DNA from: Chryseobacterium sp. Leaf180
GTDB taxonomy: Bacteria > Bacteroidota > Bacteroidia > Flavobacteriales > Weeksellaceae
Assembly: GCF_001424585.1 (NCBI RefSeq)
Contig: NZ_LMPJ01000001.1
Span: 653,054-717,053, forward strand
Length of the DNA stretch: 64,000 bases
Reading direction: 5' to 3'
The translations under genes and the position numbers were made by a program. This document shows positions 15,515 through 25,003 of the stretch, piece by piece; position 1 is the first letter of the stretch; each line of letters begins with the position of its first letter. The notes under the pieces were generated by a model. The model was not told the DNA's origin. It did not search any database and was given only the letters and a program-made list of their open reading frames with translations.

Positions 15515-18049
15515 CTAAGCTGAATTTCTGCTAGCATTGATATTCCCGAAAAGAGATCTTGTCACAAGCTTTTTGTAAGCATCGGTATTTCCTTCCTGTT
15601 TCTGAATTTTAATGAGCGCATACTGCTGAATGCTGAGCAGCGGCAAAACGATTTTCTCACGGATCTTTACTGATTTTCTAGACAGCGGATCTTCTTCCTG
15701 CAGCAGCTTGAAGCCGGTCAACTCAAGCATAATATCTTTTGAAAGATTGTACTCTGCAAAGAGAATATTCCAGAATTCGCCAAATTTCGGATGCTTTCTG
15801 ATGTAATACGTAAGCGGAAAATACGATTTGTTCATGCTCATCATCGAGTTTAAAACAAGCGTTTTGAAAAAATCCGAACCCTGATACAGTTCTTTTATTT
15901 CGTTAAATCTCCCTTCCTCTTTCAATTGATTCATGGCAAAACCAAAACCAAAAAATCCCGATACATTCTGCTTCAGCTGCGACCACGATCCTACAAACGG
16001 AATTGCGCGAAGGTCTTCAAACTTAAGTTCGCTGTCGCCTCCACGTTTTGAAGGACGGCTGCCGATATTGGTTTTTCCGTAATATTCGAGCGTGCTCATC
16101 TCCTGAAGATACGGTACAAACATCGGATGCGCCTTCAAATCTGAATACTTTTTATAGCTAATTTCCGCCAGCTCTTTAATGAGCTCGCGCTCTTTTTCTG
16201 TGAGATTTTTCTTTGAATCTTTAAACACATCATTCTCAATACCGGCGGTGAGCAGCTGTTCAAAATTATACTGCGCCTGTTCTTTATTCCCAAAAATACT
16301 GGTGATCGTTTGTCCCTGAATCGTCAGTTCGATCTGATTATTAGCAATCGTATTGCCTTGTGAAGCGTAAAAATCGTGGGTTTTACCGCCACCGCGCGCA
16401 GGCGGACCGCCGCGTCCGTCGAAGAAAATTACTTTTACATCGTGCTCCTCCGATAGAGACGTAAGCGTTTCTTTGGCTTTATAGATCTCCCAATTGGCTT
16501 TCAGATAACCGCCGTCTTTGGTTCCGTCGGAGAAACCGAGCATAATAGTCTGCTGATTTCCGCGTTTTGCCAAATGTTTTTGATATACGGGATGACTGTA
16601 CAGATCGCGCATTACCTCTCCGGCACTTGCTAAACCTTCCATCGTTTCAAAAAGCGGAACGATATCGATGTTGATTTCCTCATCGCTGTAACCGCAGATC
16701 TTAAAGAAAGCATATACATTCATCACATCTTTCACAGCATCTGAGTTTGAAATAATATAACGGTGCATGCCACGATGACCGTTCGCCGCCTGAATATCTT
16801 TGATCTGAATAACATTCTCAAGCGTACCTTTTATAATATTTTCAAAATGAGTTGGATCAACCTTTTCATTCAGCGAGATTAATTTAGAATATTTATCGCC
16901 GTTTGATGCATTCTCATCATTAAATTTAAACTTAAAAACTTCATCAATTACCTGCTGATGAATCCTGCTGTCTTGTCGCACATCGAGCGTCGCAAAGTGA
17001 GTTCCGAAGATTTTCACACGGTCAATAAAATCATCCAGTAAGCTGATGAAAAGCGAATTGTTATTTTTCACCAACATCTCTTTTGCTTCATATAAATTAC
17101 CTAAAATTTCATCTGAAGTAAGATTTTTATTCCTGAAAATTGCGGCGTAAAGATCGTTGCTCAAAGTCATTAGAGCTTCTGCCACTCCACGGAAACTGAT
17201 TCTTCGGCGAACCGATTTCAAATGTTCATAATATGATTTCAAAATCGCAATACGAAGCTCTTCGGAAACTTTTCTGGTAATTTCTGCCGTTACATAAGGA
17301 TTTCCGTCGCGGTCGCCACCAGGCCAGAATCCTAACTGAATAATATCTTCACGCAGATGGAAATGACGGTCAGAAAATATGTTTTTTATTTTTGTAAACA
17401 GCTCACCGATCGAATCATAGTAAACATATCGGAGATAATAAATAATGCTCAACGCTTCGTCCAAAGGTGTCGGCCGTTCTTTATTTACAAAAGGCGTTTG
17501 CCCCAGTTGCTGCAAAAGCATATCGATTTCCGTAATCGAATCTGTATTAATCGCTTTTCTCAAATCATGCAGAATGCGCTGCACAGAGTTCGGATAAAAC
17601 TGTGTTGGATGCGCCGTAAAGACAATTTTCACCGCAAAATCTTTCAGCTTTTCACGAATTTCCTCTAACTTACGATCCTGCACCGCATGATCGTACATAT
17701 TACTCACCGTACCTTTGTCGCCTGCAGAATGCATCGACGGAAAAGCGGCGTCCTCAATACTGTCAAACAGAACCACCTGACGCTCGATGTATTGAATGAT
17801 TTTAAAAAGAAGTTCGGTTTTCTGCTCTTCATTTTCCAGTTCAGTATGATTTTTAAAAAACTCTTCAATGATTTCTTCCGGCGTTTTTCCGGCATTGTAA
17901 CCGTTTTTACTTTCTTCGTAGAGGAATGGCAACAGCATTCCGATATTACTCATTTTATCATACGGCAGGCTCATAAACAGCGCGTTATAGATCTGAAATT
18001 TGTTCTCAACAATCTGTCTGAACTGCTCTGTGCGGTTTTGATGCATCAT
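15515..18049 (-). CDS. ppc: Phosphoenolpyruvate carboxylase
   Basis: A cytoplasmic anaplerotic enzyme that adds bicarbonate to PEP to give oxaloacetate. I choose the ATG at 18049 (844 residues); the longer frame would begin at a TTG. Catalytic H147 lies in T-A-H-P-T-Q, where most PEPCs have T-A-H-P-T-E. The glycine loop reads F-F-D-G-R-G-G-P-P-A-R-G-G-G and is followed by K-T-H-D-F-Y, unlike the G-R-G-G-x-x-G-R-G-G of E. coli. W-P-G-G-D-R-D-G-N-P is also present. These differences match a divergent subgroup I associate with Bacteroidota. The usual C-terminal end with allosteric aspartate residues is not obvious here. No neighbouring gene is functionally linked. Confidence 0.93.
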   Translation of the reverse strand: MMHQNRTEQFRQIVENKFQIYNALFMSLPYDKMSNIGMLLPFLYEESKNGYNAGKTPEEIIEEFFKNHTELENEEQKTELLFKIIQYIERQVVLFDSIEDAAFPSMHSAGDKGTVSNMYDHAVQDRKLEEIREKLKDFAVKIVFTAHPTQFYPNSVQRILHDLRKAINTDSITEIDMLLQQLGQTPFVNKERPTPLDEALSIIYYLRYVYYDSIGELFTKIKNIFSDRHFHLREDIIQLGFWPGGDRDGNPYVTAEITRKVSEELRIAILKSYYEHLKSVRRRISFRGVAEALMTLSNDLYAAIFRNKNLTSDEILGNLYEAKEMLVKNNNSLFISLLDDFIDRVKIFGTHFATLDVRQDSRIHQQVIDEVFKFKFNDENASNGDKYSKLISLNEKVDPTHFENIIKGTLENVIQIKDIQAANGHRGMHRYIISNSDAVKDVMNVYAFFKICGYSDEEINIDIVPLFETMEGLASAGEVMRDLYSHPVYQKHLAKRGNQQTIMLGFSDGTKDGGYLKANWEIYKAKETLTSLSEEHDVKVIFFDGRGGPPARGGGKTHDFYASQGNTIANNQIELTIQGQTITSIFGNKEQAQYNFEQLLTAGIENDVFKDSKKNLTEKERELIKELAEISYKKYSDLKAHPMFVPYLQEMSTLEYYGKTNIGSRPSKRGGDSELKFEDLRAIPFVGSWSQLKQNVSGFFGFGFAMNQLKEEGRFNEIKELYQGSDFFKTLVLNSMMSMNKSYFPLTYYIRKHPKFGEFWNILFAEYNLSKDIMLELTGFKLLQEEDPLSRKSVKIREKIVLPLLSIQQYALIKIQKQEGNTDAYKKLVTRSLFGNINASRNSA

Positions 18050-18234
18050 GATTTTTAGTTTTAAATTGTATTGCTTCACTGAATTCCTCTCTAACAAATA
18101 TCTTAATTATTATAATAGGATTCTCTTCTCAGGCAAAATGTATGCTGAAAAAACACCACATAAATACAGATATTTTTTCTTTAGTTAGAGATTTAAAATA
18201 AATTAGCTTACTTTTATCAGCATAAAAAACGATA

Positions 18235-18651
18235 ATGTTTAGAAGAGTTTTAGTTTTATTAATAATGATTACCGCATTTGTGTCATGTAAAGAAGATTGC
18301 TATTCCGCACCGGAATCTGTCTTCTTTAAACTGGTAGATGCCTCGGGCAATAATCTTCTGGAAAACGGTACATTGACTTTTTACACTATTCAGATGGAGG
18401 TTAACAGTACGACAACAACTAATATTACTGCAACAAAAACTACCGATAACCGCCTCGAACTGACGAAAGTGGGCGATTTTAACGGAGAAAGAAACTACAG
18501 ATTATATTCAAATATTGACTTTTTTGATTTTAAAATCAAAGCTTCACCAATTACAACCGACTGTGAAGGTTATAAAATAGACAGTGTTGTGTTTGAGAAC
18601 AATCTTCCGGTTTCACAATCGGGAAACGAGTATACGATCACTTTAGACTAA
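18235..18651 (+). CDS. Small lipoprotein of unknown function
   Basis: A 138-residue protein with a lipoprotein signal ending F-V-S-C (C18). The residues after the cysteine (K-E-D) resemble the acidic export signal that sends Bacteroidota lipoproteins to the cell surface. Three more cysteines (near 22 and 109, plus C18) and a beta-rich pattern are visible, but no known domain. It is co-directional with the lipocalin-like lipoprotein gene 127 bp downstream, so they may be related in regulation. Confidence 0.65.
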   Translation: MFRRVLVLLIMITAFVSCKEDCYSAPESVFFKLVDASGNNLLENGTLTFYTIQMEVNSTTTTNITATKTTDNRLELTKVGDFNGERNYRLYSNIDFFDFKIKASPITTDCEGYKIDSVVFENNLPVSQSGNEYTITLD

Positions 18652-18778
18652 TAAAATCAGAGGATTAATTTGCAGACTGTACACATTTTTAAAGATTATC
18701 GTACAAAAAAGCAGCTCTTTGGTCGGCGTTATTCCGATTTTATTTATATTTTAGCATATTCTTAAATAAGTTTAAAAA

Positions 18779-19237
18779 ATGAAAAAATTATTACTTTTAT
18801 TTACCTTTTCAGCATTAGCGCTCACTTCGTGCGAAGATGAGGATACTCAGGGTTTGGAAATCGACATGCTGCAGGGTACTTGGAAGATAGCTAAAACTGA
18901 AATTATCTCTGGTGTGAATGAGAATATCGTGATTTCTACAGACATCCCGACAGGTTGTTTTGCAAAAAGTAATTACGAATTCAGAACCGATTATCTTGCG
19001 TCTTATACCGCAGTTTCGGGTTTTGGAAACAACTGCAACAGCGTAAAAACGGATGGTAAATATACTTACGATGCTGACAAAAAAGAAATGGTGATCACGC
19101 TGAAAGGGGATAAGGACAGAAAATATAAAGTAGTGATCCTAAGCAGCAGCGAACTGCGCCTGGTGAGCCTTACCGATAATATCGACCAAAACGGCGATCT
19201 GGTAATCGACATTCCTTACATCAGTTTTACAAGATAA
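18779..19237 (+). CDS. Lipocalin-like lipoprotein
   Basis: A 152-residue lipoprotein with signal ending L-T-S-C (C18), followed by an acidic stretch (E-D-E-D-T) that fits surface export. The motif L-Q-G-T-W-K-I near residue 32 is the G-x-W element of lipocalin-like domains common in this phylum. It is followed by alternating strands and the C-terminal L-R-L-V segment. The ligand is unknown. The gene ends at a terminator shared with the convergent helicase gene. Confidence 0.7.
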   Translation: MKKLLLLFTFSALALTSCEDEDTQGLEIDMLQGTWKIAKTEIISGVNENIVISTDIPTGCFAKSNYEFRTDYLASYTAVSGFGNNCNSVKTDGKYTYDADKKEMVITLKGDKDRKYKVVILSSSELRLVSLTDNIDQNGDLVIDIPYISFTR

Positions 19238-19258
19238 AACCTTAAAAGAGGTCAATAA

Positions 19259-19289
19259 AAAATCCCGAGATTTAACGTTTCGGGATTTT
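19259..19289. terminator. Bidirectional intrinsic terminator
   Basis: AAAATCCCGA (19259-19268) pairs with TCGGGATTTT (19280-19289), with a T-rich tract on the right and an A-rich tract on the left. It lies between the convergent lipocalin-like and helicase genes. Confidence 0.85.
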
Positions 19290-19294
19290 CTTTT

Positions 19295-20647
19295 TTATTT
19301 TTTACGTTTAGATTTCGAGATTGCCTTCTGCTGTGCGCGGTTGGCTCCGAATTTCTTAGGCGTTTTTCTTTTCGAAGGTCCGCCCCAGTTTTCTTTTTTG
19401 TTCTTATCCTTTTTCTCGTGAAAAGCTCCGCCGCCCTCATACAGTTTTACCTGCGCAGGATTTTTCATCACGATTTCATCTTCTTCTGACGAAATTTTCT
19501 TCGGATTAATTTTAACTTCAGACGGGAAATCAAGGTAGTGAAGTTCTTTGTCCATCAGAAGTTCGATATCCAGCGCTAAAGTTTCTTCTTTTTTGGCGAC
19601 AAAAGTGATCGCTTTACCATCTTTGTCTGCTCTACCCGTTCGCCCGATTCTGTGAATGTACTGCTCAGGAACTTCTGGCGTTTCAAAATTGACAACGTGC
19701 GTAATGTCGGAAATATCAAGTCCACGCGCCATTACATCAGTTGTAATAATCCCACGGAGTTCTTCGTTTTCAAAACTCTTCATTGCTCTCAAACGGTAAT
19801 TCTGAGATTTATTTGAGTGAATCACATCAAACTTATCAGGGAAGAGCTCGGCAATTTGCGTGAACAGTAAATCTGCATGACGCTTGTTGTTACAGAAAAT
19901 CAGAACTTTAGATAAATCTTCGTTGTTCCTTAAAAGATATTCGAGAAGATTAATTTTTGTATTAAAATTTTCTACTTTGTAAGCGGTCTGCTGAATTTTT
20001 TCGAGGGGTGTGCCAGATTTAGCCAATGAAATTTCGATTGGTCCGGCAAAATATTCATCCAGCATATCGTCGACGGCATCAGTCATCGTAGCTGAAAAAA
20101 GAATATTTTGACGCTTTTCGCGCATCATTTCAAAAATATGGGTAAGCTGCGGTCTGAAACCGAGATTCAGCATTTCATCAAATTCATCGATCACCAGTTT
20201 CTGAACTTCTTTTAAAGAAATTGCATTGTCAATCGCCAAATCCATGATTCTTCCCGGTGTTCCTACAAGGATATCGCACCCGTCTTTGAAAAGTAATTTC
20301 TGCGTGTTGATATTTTTACCACCGTAAATTCCAATCACTCTGGCGGAAATATTTTCGGTCAGTTTTTCTACAATTTCGGCAACCTGCACCACCAGTTCGC
20401 GAGTTGGAACCAAAATAACAACCGTAGGATTTCCATTTTTATTGTATTTCCAGGTCTTTAAAACGGGCAAGAGATAAGCAAGCGTTTTACCGGTTCCGGT
20501 CTGTGCAATTCCCATCACATCGCGGCCGGAAAGTATCGGGCCGATGCTTTTCTCCTGAATCGGAGTCGGTTCAAATAAGTTTAAATCTGCTAAAACATCA
20601 AGAATTTTTTCGGGAAGATCAAAATCTGCAAAAGTGCGCTTTTCCAT
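19295..20647 (-). CDS. DEAD-box-family ATP-dependent RNA helicase (DEFD variant)
   Basis: A 450-residue cytoplasmic RNA helicase. The order of motifs is complete: Q motif near P-T-P-I-Q-E-K (27-33), Walker A A-Q-T-G-T-G-K-T (48-55), P-T-R-E-L (81-85), G-T-P-G-R, Walker B, S-A-T, A-R-G-L-D-I and H-R-I-G-R-T-G-R. Walker B reads D-E-F-D (154-157) instead of D-E-A-D. The C-terminal 60 residues are very basic (many K and R, ending K-S-K-R-K-K), which would help bind RNA. It is most like the RhlE/DbpA-type accessory helicases used in ribosome assembly or cold adaptation. The specific role cannot be fixed. Confidence 0.9.
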   Translation of the reverse strand: MEKRTFADFDLPEKILDVLADLNLFEPTPIQEKSIGPILSGRDVMGIAQTGTGKTLAYLLPVLKTWKYNKNGNPTVVILVPTRELVVQVAEIVEKLTENISARVIGIYGGKNINTQKLLFKDGCDILVGTPGRIMDLAIDNAISLKEVQKLVIDEFDEMLNLGFRPQLTHIFEMMREKRQNILFSATMTDAVDDMLDEYFAGPIEISLAKSGTPLEKIQQTAYKVENFNTKINLLEYLLRNNEDLSKVLIFCNNKRHADLLFTQIAELFPDKFDVIHSNKSQNYRLRAMKSFENEELRGIITTDVMARGLDISDITHVVNFETPEVPEQYIHRIGRTGRADKDGKAITFVAKKEETLALDIELLMDKELHYLDFPSEVKINPKKISSEEDEIVMKNPAQVKLYEGGGAFHEKKDKNKKENWGGPSKRKTPKKFGANRAQQKAISKSKRKK

Positions 20648-20697
20648 TTTGCAAAGATAGATATTTAATCTTAGTGTGATTTTGTTGATTAAAATTA

Positions 20698-22341
20698 TTA
20701 TTTCCGCAAAATACGAAGCAATAAAACAACAGTTAAAAATATTGAAAATATAAATCCGAAAATCGCCAAAACAGATGTTTCACCGATTTTCAAGCCTTTA
20801 TCAGATACATAAACAATTGCTGTCGCGATTATATTTGCCGCCAAAATCATCGTGATGATAATGTCAGTCATCATCACGCGGAAGAATTTATTGGTCTTAT
20901 CTAGATTTTTAACTTCCGCCGTGATTGAGAATTGGTTTTCATCCAGCTTCTGAAGTACAGATCTTAATTCGCGCGGAATATCATCAATGTTATCAGTCAG
21001 ATTTACCATTTTTTCCATGCTTTTTTTGAGCATTTTTTTCGGATCCATCTTTTTTCGGAACATTTTTTTACTGTACGGATACAGACTTTTCACTACATCC
21101 AAATCCGGATTGATAGTTCTTCCAACGCCCTCTATCAGACCGATTCCTTTAAATAAAAGATAAAAATAATCCGGCATATACAGTCGATTATCTTTCACCA
21201 CATCTTTCATTTTATTCATGATGACATTCGGATCAATGTCTTTGAGCGAACTGCTGTGTACAAAATTTAAAACTTCATCAACATCATTTTCAAAACGCTT
21301 TTCATCCGGAATTTCATAGCTGACCGCCATTTTTTTTAGATATTTAACAATCTTCTGTGGATTTTTTGCCACAAAAGCTACGATCATATTTTCGAGAATT
21401 TCTTTATCGTTCGGCTGAATTTTTCCGACAGCGCCAAAATCAATAAAAACCATTTTTCCGTCCCGCGTTACCATCATATTTCCGGCATGCGGATCTGCGT
21501 GGAAAAAACCGTAATCAAGAATCTGCGAAACAAAGAGTTTTAATCCAAGCTCAGAAATCTTTACCGGATCTATATTATTGCGCCGCAGTTCTTCAACATC
21601 CGTTACTTTAATGCCGTCGATAAACTCCATGCACAAAACATTGTTGTTGGAAAATTCATCGAAAACCTTCGGTACATAGGTTTCTTTATGATCTTTAAAA
21701 TTCCTCTCAAACTGCAGAATATTATTTTTCTCGTTGATGAAAGAAATTTCTTCCAGCAAAGATTTCTCAAAAGTCGCAATCGCCTGTTTCAGATTGAGCT
21801 TGGAACCTATTTCGGAATACGTCGAAACCAGTTTGACCAAATCTTTTACCAAAAGCAAATCGTCTTCAATCAGCGACTGTACGTTTGGCTTTTTTATCTT
21901 TAAGATAACATCGGTTCCGTCGATCAACGTTGCACGGTAAACTTGCGCAATAGAAGCAGCTGCCAAAGGTTTTCTATCGATTTTAGTAAAGTGATCAGCA
22001 ACGGAAATATTAAATTCGTTCTCGAGAATCTGCTCCACGTCCATCTCGATTTCCTCTACCCGATCCTGAAGTTTCTGCATTTCCACAATCATTTCGGGAG
22101 GCAGAAGATCTTCACGGTTGCTAAAAGCCTGTCCCATTTTCACAAAAGTTGGTCCCAACTCTTCCAGCACAAGACGTATTCTTTCGTAAACATTTTCTTT
22201 CGACGAAACCTCATCAGGAATGTTTTCTGAATTTTTGGAACCATCTTTCATACGCGAAATAAGGTCTTTGAAACCATATTTGCTGAGTACGGAAATCATT
22301 TTTCCTGAACGTTTCAGTTTGCGCTGCTGCCTATCAAACAT
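20698..22341 (-). CDS. ABC1/AarF/UbiB-family atypical kinase
   Basis: A 547-residue membrane-associated atypical protein kinase-like ATPase. The signature K-M-G-Q (KxGQ motif, near residue 68) lies before the kinase lobe. The Ala-rich loop A-A-A-S-I-A-Q-V-Y replaces a glycine loop, followed by the catalytic H-A-D-P-H-A-G-N and metal-binding F-I-D-F-G-A-V-G. Two hydrophobic segments at the C-terminus (from about residue 495) anchor it. UbiB relatives support isoprenoid quinone synthesis and lipid handling. This lineage makes menaquinone, so a ubiquinone role should not be assumed. It lies 15 bp from the GNAT-nitrilase gene upstream, suggesting co-transcription. Confidence 0.88.
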   Translation of the reverse strand: MFDRQQRKLKRSGKMISVLSKYGFKDLISRMKDGSKNSENIPDEVSSKENVYERIRLVLEELGPTFVKMGQAFSNREDLLPPEMIVEMQKLQDRVEEIEMDVEQILENEFNISVADHFTKIDRKPLAAASIAQVYRATLIDGTDVILKIKKPNVQSLIEDDLLLVKDLVKLVSTYSEIGSKLNLKQAIATFEKSLLEEISFINEKNNILQFERNFKDHKETYVPKVFDEFSNNNVLCMEFIDGIKVTDVEELRRNNIDPVKISELGLKLFVSQILDYGFFHADPHAGNMMVTRDGKMVFIDFGAVGKIQPNDKEILENMIVAFVAKNPQKIVKYLKKMAVSYEIPDEKRFENDVDEVLNFVHSSSLKDIDPNVIMNKMKDVVKDNRLYMPDYFYLLFKGIGLIEGVGRTINPDLDVVKSLYPYSKKMFRKKMDPKKMLKKSMEKMVNLTDNIDDIPRELRSVLQKLDENQFSITAEVKNLDKTNKFFRVMMTDIIITMILAANIIATAIVYVSDKGLKIGETSVLAIFGFIFSIFLTVVLLLRILRK

Positions 22342-22356
22342 ATTTTTTACTGAAAT

Positions 22357-23859
22357 TTATTTGAGGTACGTTTCATATAAATCTTTACGGCGGTCATTCA
22401 GTATTTGTACCGAACCATGAAAATGCAAATCTTTAAGTAAATTCAGATCTACGTCTACAATCAGCGTCATTTCGGTATTTGGCGTGGCTTCTCCTTTCAC
22501 AGCATTAGAAGGAAAAGCAAAATCTGAAGGCGTAAAAACGGCTGCCTGACCAAACTGAATATCCATATTGTTTACTCCAGGAAGATTGCCGACGCAACCT
22601 GCAATGGCTACATAACATTCATTTTCAATCGCTCGTGCAGCAGCACAGTGACGAACTCTGATGTAAGCGTTTTGAGTGTCTGTGAGATATGGAACAAAAA
22701 GAATTTTCATTCCCTGGTCTTTCAAAATTCTTGGTAATTCAGGAAACTCAACATCGTAGCAGATAACCAGACCAATTTTTCCACAATCGGTATCAAAAAC
22801 ACGGATTTCGTTGCCACCTTTCATTCCATAATATTTTCGTTCATTCGGTGTAATATGAACTTTGCGGTATTCATCGATTCTACCGTCGCGGTGCAGTAAA
22901 TAGCTGATGTTGTAAAGATCATTGTTCTCAAAATAAGGCATACTTCCTGATATAATATTTACATTATACGAAATTGCAAGCTCAGATATTTTAAGTTTTA
23001 TTTCTTCAGTAAGTTTTGCAAGTTCGATCATGCTGTCACGCTCAGAAAGCTTGTTGAATGGTGCCAAAAGCGGTGTATTGAACAGTTCCGGAAACAGTAC
23101 AAAATCTGATTTGTAATCGCCCATAACATTTACAAAAAACTCAACCTGCTCATAGAAAGCATTCAAATCTTTAAAATGGCGCATCTGCCACTGTACCAAA
23201 CCAAGTCTGATAATACTGTCCTGCATGGTATTTGGTTTTTTGCTGTAGTATATATTATTCCACTGCAACAGCACTGCATTCTCCCGCGAAGATTCGTCTT
23301 CTGGAAGATATTTTTTTAAAATTTTAATCGGTAAAAAATTATTAGAAAGCTGGAAAGAAAGCACAGGATCGTAAATTTCTTTATCACGCACTTTTCTGAT
23401 ATAATCTCTCGCAGAAAGTTCATGACTGTATTTATGATAACTCGGAATTCTTCCTCCAAGAATAATCGATTTTAAATTTAACAGTTCGCAAAGCTCTTTT
23501 CTGGCATCATATAATCTGCGTCCCAATCGCAGTTCGCGATATTCCGGGTCTACGAAAATTTCAATTCCATACAAAACATTTCCTGTCGATAAATGCGTAT
23601 TAAAAGTATAATTTCCGGTGATATCGCTGTAGGTATGTTCATCGCCAAAATCATCATAATCGACAATAATTGATAAAGCAACAGCCGCTAATTTTCCGTC
23701 TACGGTAATGCAAATCTGTCCTTTCGGGAAAATCCTCGTCAGTTTATCGATGCTTTTTCGCGACCAGATGTATTCCGACATTTGTGGGTAAGCGCGGCGC
23801 ATTGTGTCTGCCAATTCATCATAATCTGCTACGCTGAGCGTACGTGTATCTATCTGCAT
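22357..23859 (-). CDS. GNAT acetyltransferase fused to a nitrilase-family amidohydrolase
   Basis: A 500-residue two-domain protein. Residues 1 to about 205 form a GNAT domain, with acetyl-CoA binding suggested by R-E-L-R-L-G-R-R-L-Y (108-117). Residues 215-495 form a carbon-nitrogen hydrolase with the complete E-K-C triad: E258 in F-P-E-L-F, K333 in Y-R-K-V-H and C367 in V-I-C-Y-D-V-E. Such fusions recur in bacteria, but their substrate is not firmly known to me. The second domain could hydrolyse an amide made or masked by the first. It is followed closely by the ABC1 kinase gene. Confidence 0.85.
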   Translation of the reverse strand: MQIDTRTLSVADYDELADTMRRAYPQMSEYIWSRKSIDKLTRIFPKGQICITVDGKLAAVALSIIVDYDDFGDEHTYSDITGNYTFNTHLSTGNVLYGIEIFVDPEYRELRLGRRLYDARKELCELLNLKSIILGGRIPSYHKYSHELSARDYIRKVRDKEIYDPVLSFQLSNNFLPIKILKKYLPEDESSRENAVLLQWNNIYYSKKPNTMQDSIIRLGLVQWQMRHFKDLNAFYEQVEFFVNVMGDYKSDFVLFPELFNTPLLAPFNKLSERDSMIELAKLTEEIKLKISELAISYNVNIISGSMPYFENNDLYNISYLLHRDGRIDEYRKVHITPNERKYYGMKGGNEIRVFDTDCGKIGLVICYDVEFPELPRILKDQGMKILFVPYLTDTQNAYIRVRHCAAARAIENECYVAIAGCVGNLPGVNNMDIQFGQAAVFTPSDFAFPSNAVKGEATPNTEMTLIVDVDLNLLKDLHFHGSVQILNDRRKDLYETYLK

Positions 23860-23922
23860 TTACTTGTAATTTTGTTTAAATTTAAAGATTTCCGTTTATA
23901 AATGACCCATTTTCATCACAAA

Positions 23923-23954
23923 AAAACATGTTTTGCATATGCAAAACATGTTTT
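23923..23954 (-). terminator. 32-bp perfect palindrome with nested repeats, probable terminator
   Basis: The two 16-bp arms meet at base 23938/23939. Each arm contains AAAACATGTTTT, itself a palindrome, so the site holds two copies of a 12-bp palindrome around GCATATGC. On the minus strand it follows the DUF2383-type gene and is followed by a T-run, which fits a terminator. The nested symmetry also resembles a double operator. Confidence 0.6.
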
Positions 23955-23976
23955 GAAATCAAGAATAAAAATAATG

Positions 23977-24426
23977 TTACTTGATATTTTCTAAGTGCTC
24001 GAATTTTGAAGCTGCAGATTTTAAATGATGCAACTGGTTCTGTACTACTAATGTACTTTCCGGGCATAAATCTCCGCTTTCCAAAGCATTTTCGTAAGCG
24101 TCGATTGCTGCATTTTCACCGAAAACTACGTTTTCTAAAGTCGACTCTTCTTTGTTACCAGAGAAAGAATTTTTCACATCGATCCAAGTTCTGTGTAAAG
24201 CACCTGCAGTGCTCGTCGTATCATCTGGGCTTCCACCTTTTGATGTAATCAAATCAATCAATTCTGACTTCATTTTCTGAGATTCAGTTACCATTTGATC
24301 GTAATCAGATTTCAGATTAGAATGATTTTCCCATACTTTGTCTTCAACTTTGTTGAACCCTTCAATTCTGTCATTGGTAATGTTCAGTAGATCATTTAAT
24401 ACTGATACTGTCTTACTGTTTTCCAT
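23977..24426 (-). CDS. DUF2383/PA2169-family four-helix-bundle protein, copy A
   Basis: A 149-residue soluble, all-helical protein of the ferritin-like PA2169 family. The conserved start reads V-S-V-L-N-D-L-L-x-I-T-N-D-R-I-E-G-F, and the middle has T-A-G-A-L-H-R-T-W-I-D. A second copy at 29493-29948 on the other strand shares these segments and about half of all residues. The biochemical function is not known. Members of the family are often near stress genes, as here (aldehyde oxidoreductase, catalase). It has a strong palindromic terminator downstream. Confidence 0.8.
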   Translation of the reverse strand: MENSKTVSVLNDLLNITNDRIEGFNKVEDKVWENHSNLKSDYDQMVTESQKMKSELIDLITSKGGSPDDTTSTAGALHRTWIDVKNSFSGNKEESTLENVVFGENAAIDAYENALESGDLCPESTLVVQNQLHHLKSAASKFEHLENIK

Positions 24427-24539
24427 AATACTTATTTTTGATTAGTGTACCTACAAACTTGCAATCTGTATGCCCGAAAAAACGAGAATTATAAGTTTAA
24501 CAGTTATTTAACATAATAAAAATTCTGAACGAATTTTTT

Positions 24540-24794
24540 TTAAAAAAGTAATAAGTTTCCAAACTTACTGCTCTTCACTTTTGCAATAAATTCGTCAAAT
24601 TCCGGGTATTTAATTCCTGTGACACAGTCAACAACAATTTTTCCGTTCACGGCATCCTGACGCATTTTTATCTGATCGAAACTTTTATTGTCGGCTTTCT
24701 GCAAAAATGATTTGAGTTCAGATATCATTGTAGACTGCGCCCCATTTCCTCCTTCTATTCCTGCTGCTGTTGGTTTTATTCTGATTCGTTCCAT
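24540..24794 (-). CDS. Small conserved-looking protein of unknown function
   Basis: An 84-residue protein with no signal peptide or membrane segment. The N-terminus is Gly-rich (A-A-G-I-E-G-G-N-G-A-Q-S). The rest alternates polar and hydrophobic residues, with one cysteine (V-D-C-V-T-G) and an E-F-D-E-F-I segment. Codon use looks ordinary for the window. I do not recognise the family. It has its own untranslated flanks on both sides and sits among stress-type genes. Confidence 0.5.
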   Translation of the reverse strand: MERIRIKPTAAGIEGGNGAQSTMISELKSFLQKADNKSFDQIKMRQDAVNGKIVVDCVTGIKYPEFDEFIAKVKSSKFGNLLLF

Positions 24795-25003
24795 ATCTGG
24801 TGATTTTTGGTGTTGTTGTAGGTTAAAATTCCACTTTTAATTTACTGATAGCAAATTGTTTAAGTCTCAATGAAATCTTTATAGATCTATCACAAACATA
24901 AGCGAATATCAGACCAAACTTAACATAATTCATTTATAATTGAAAATAAAACACAGTGAAATGGTACAGCATTTGTCCTTGCAGAGTCACAGAAAAATTG
25001 ATT

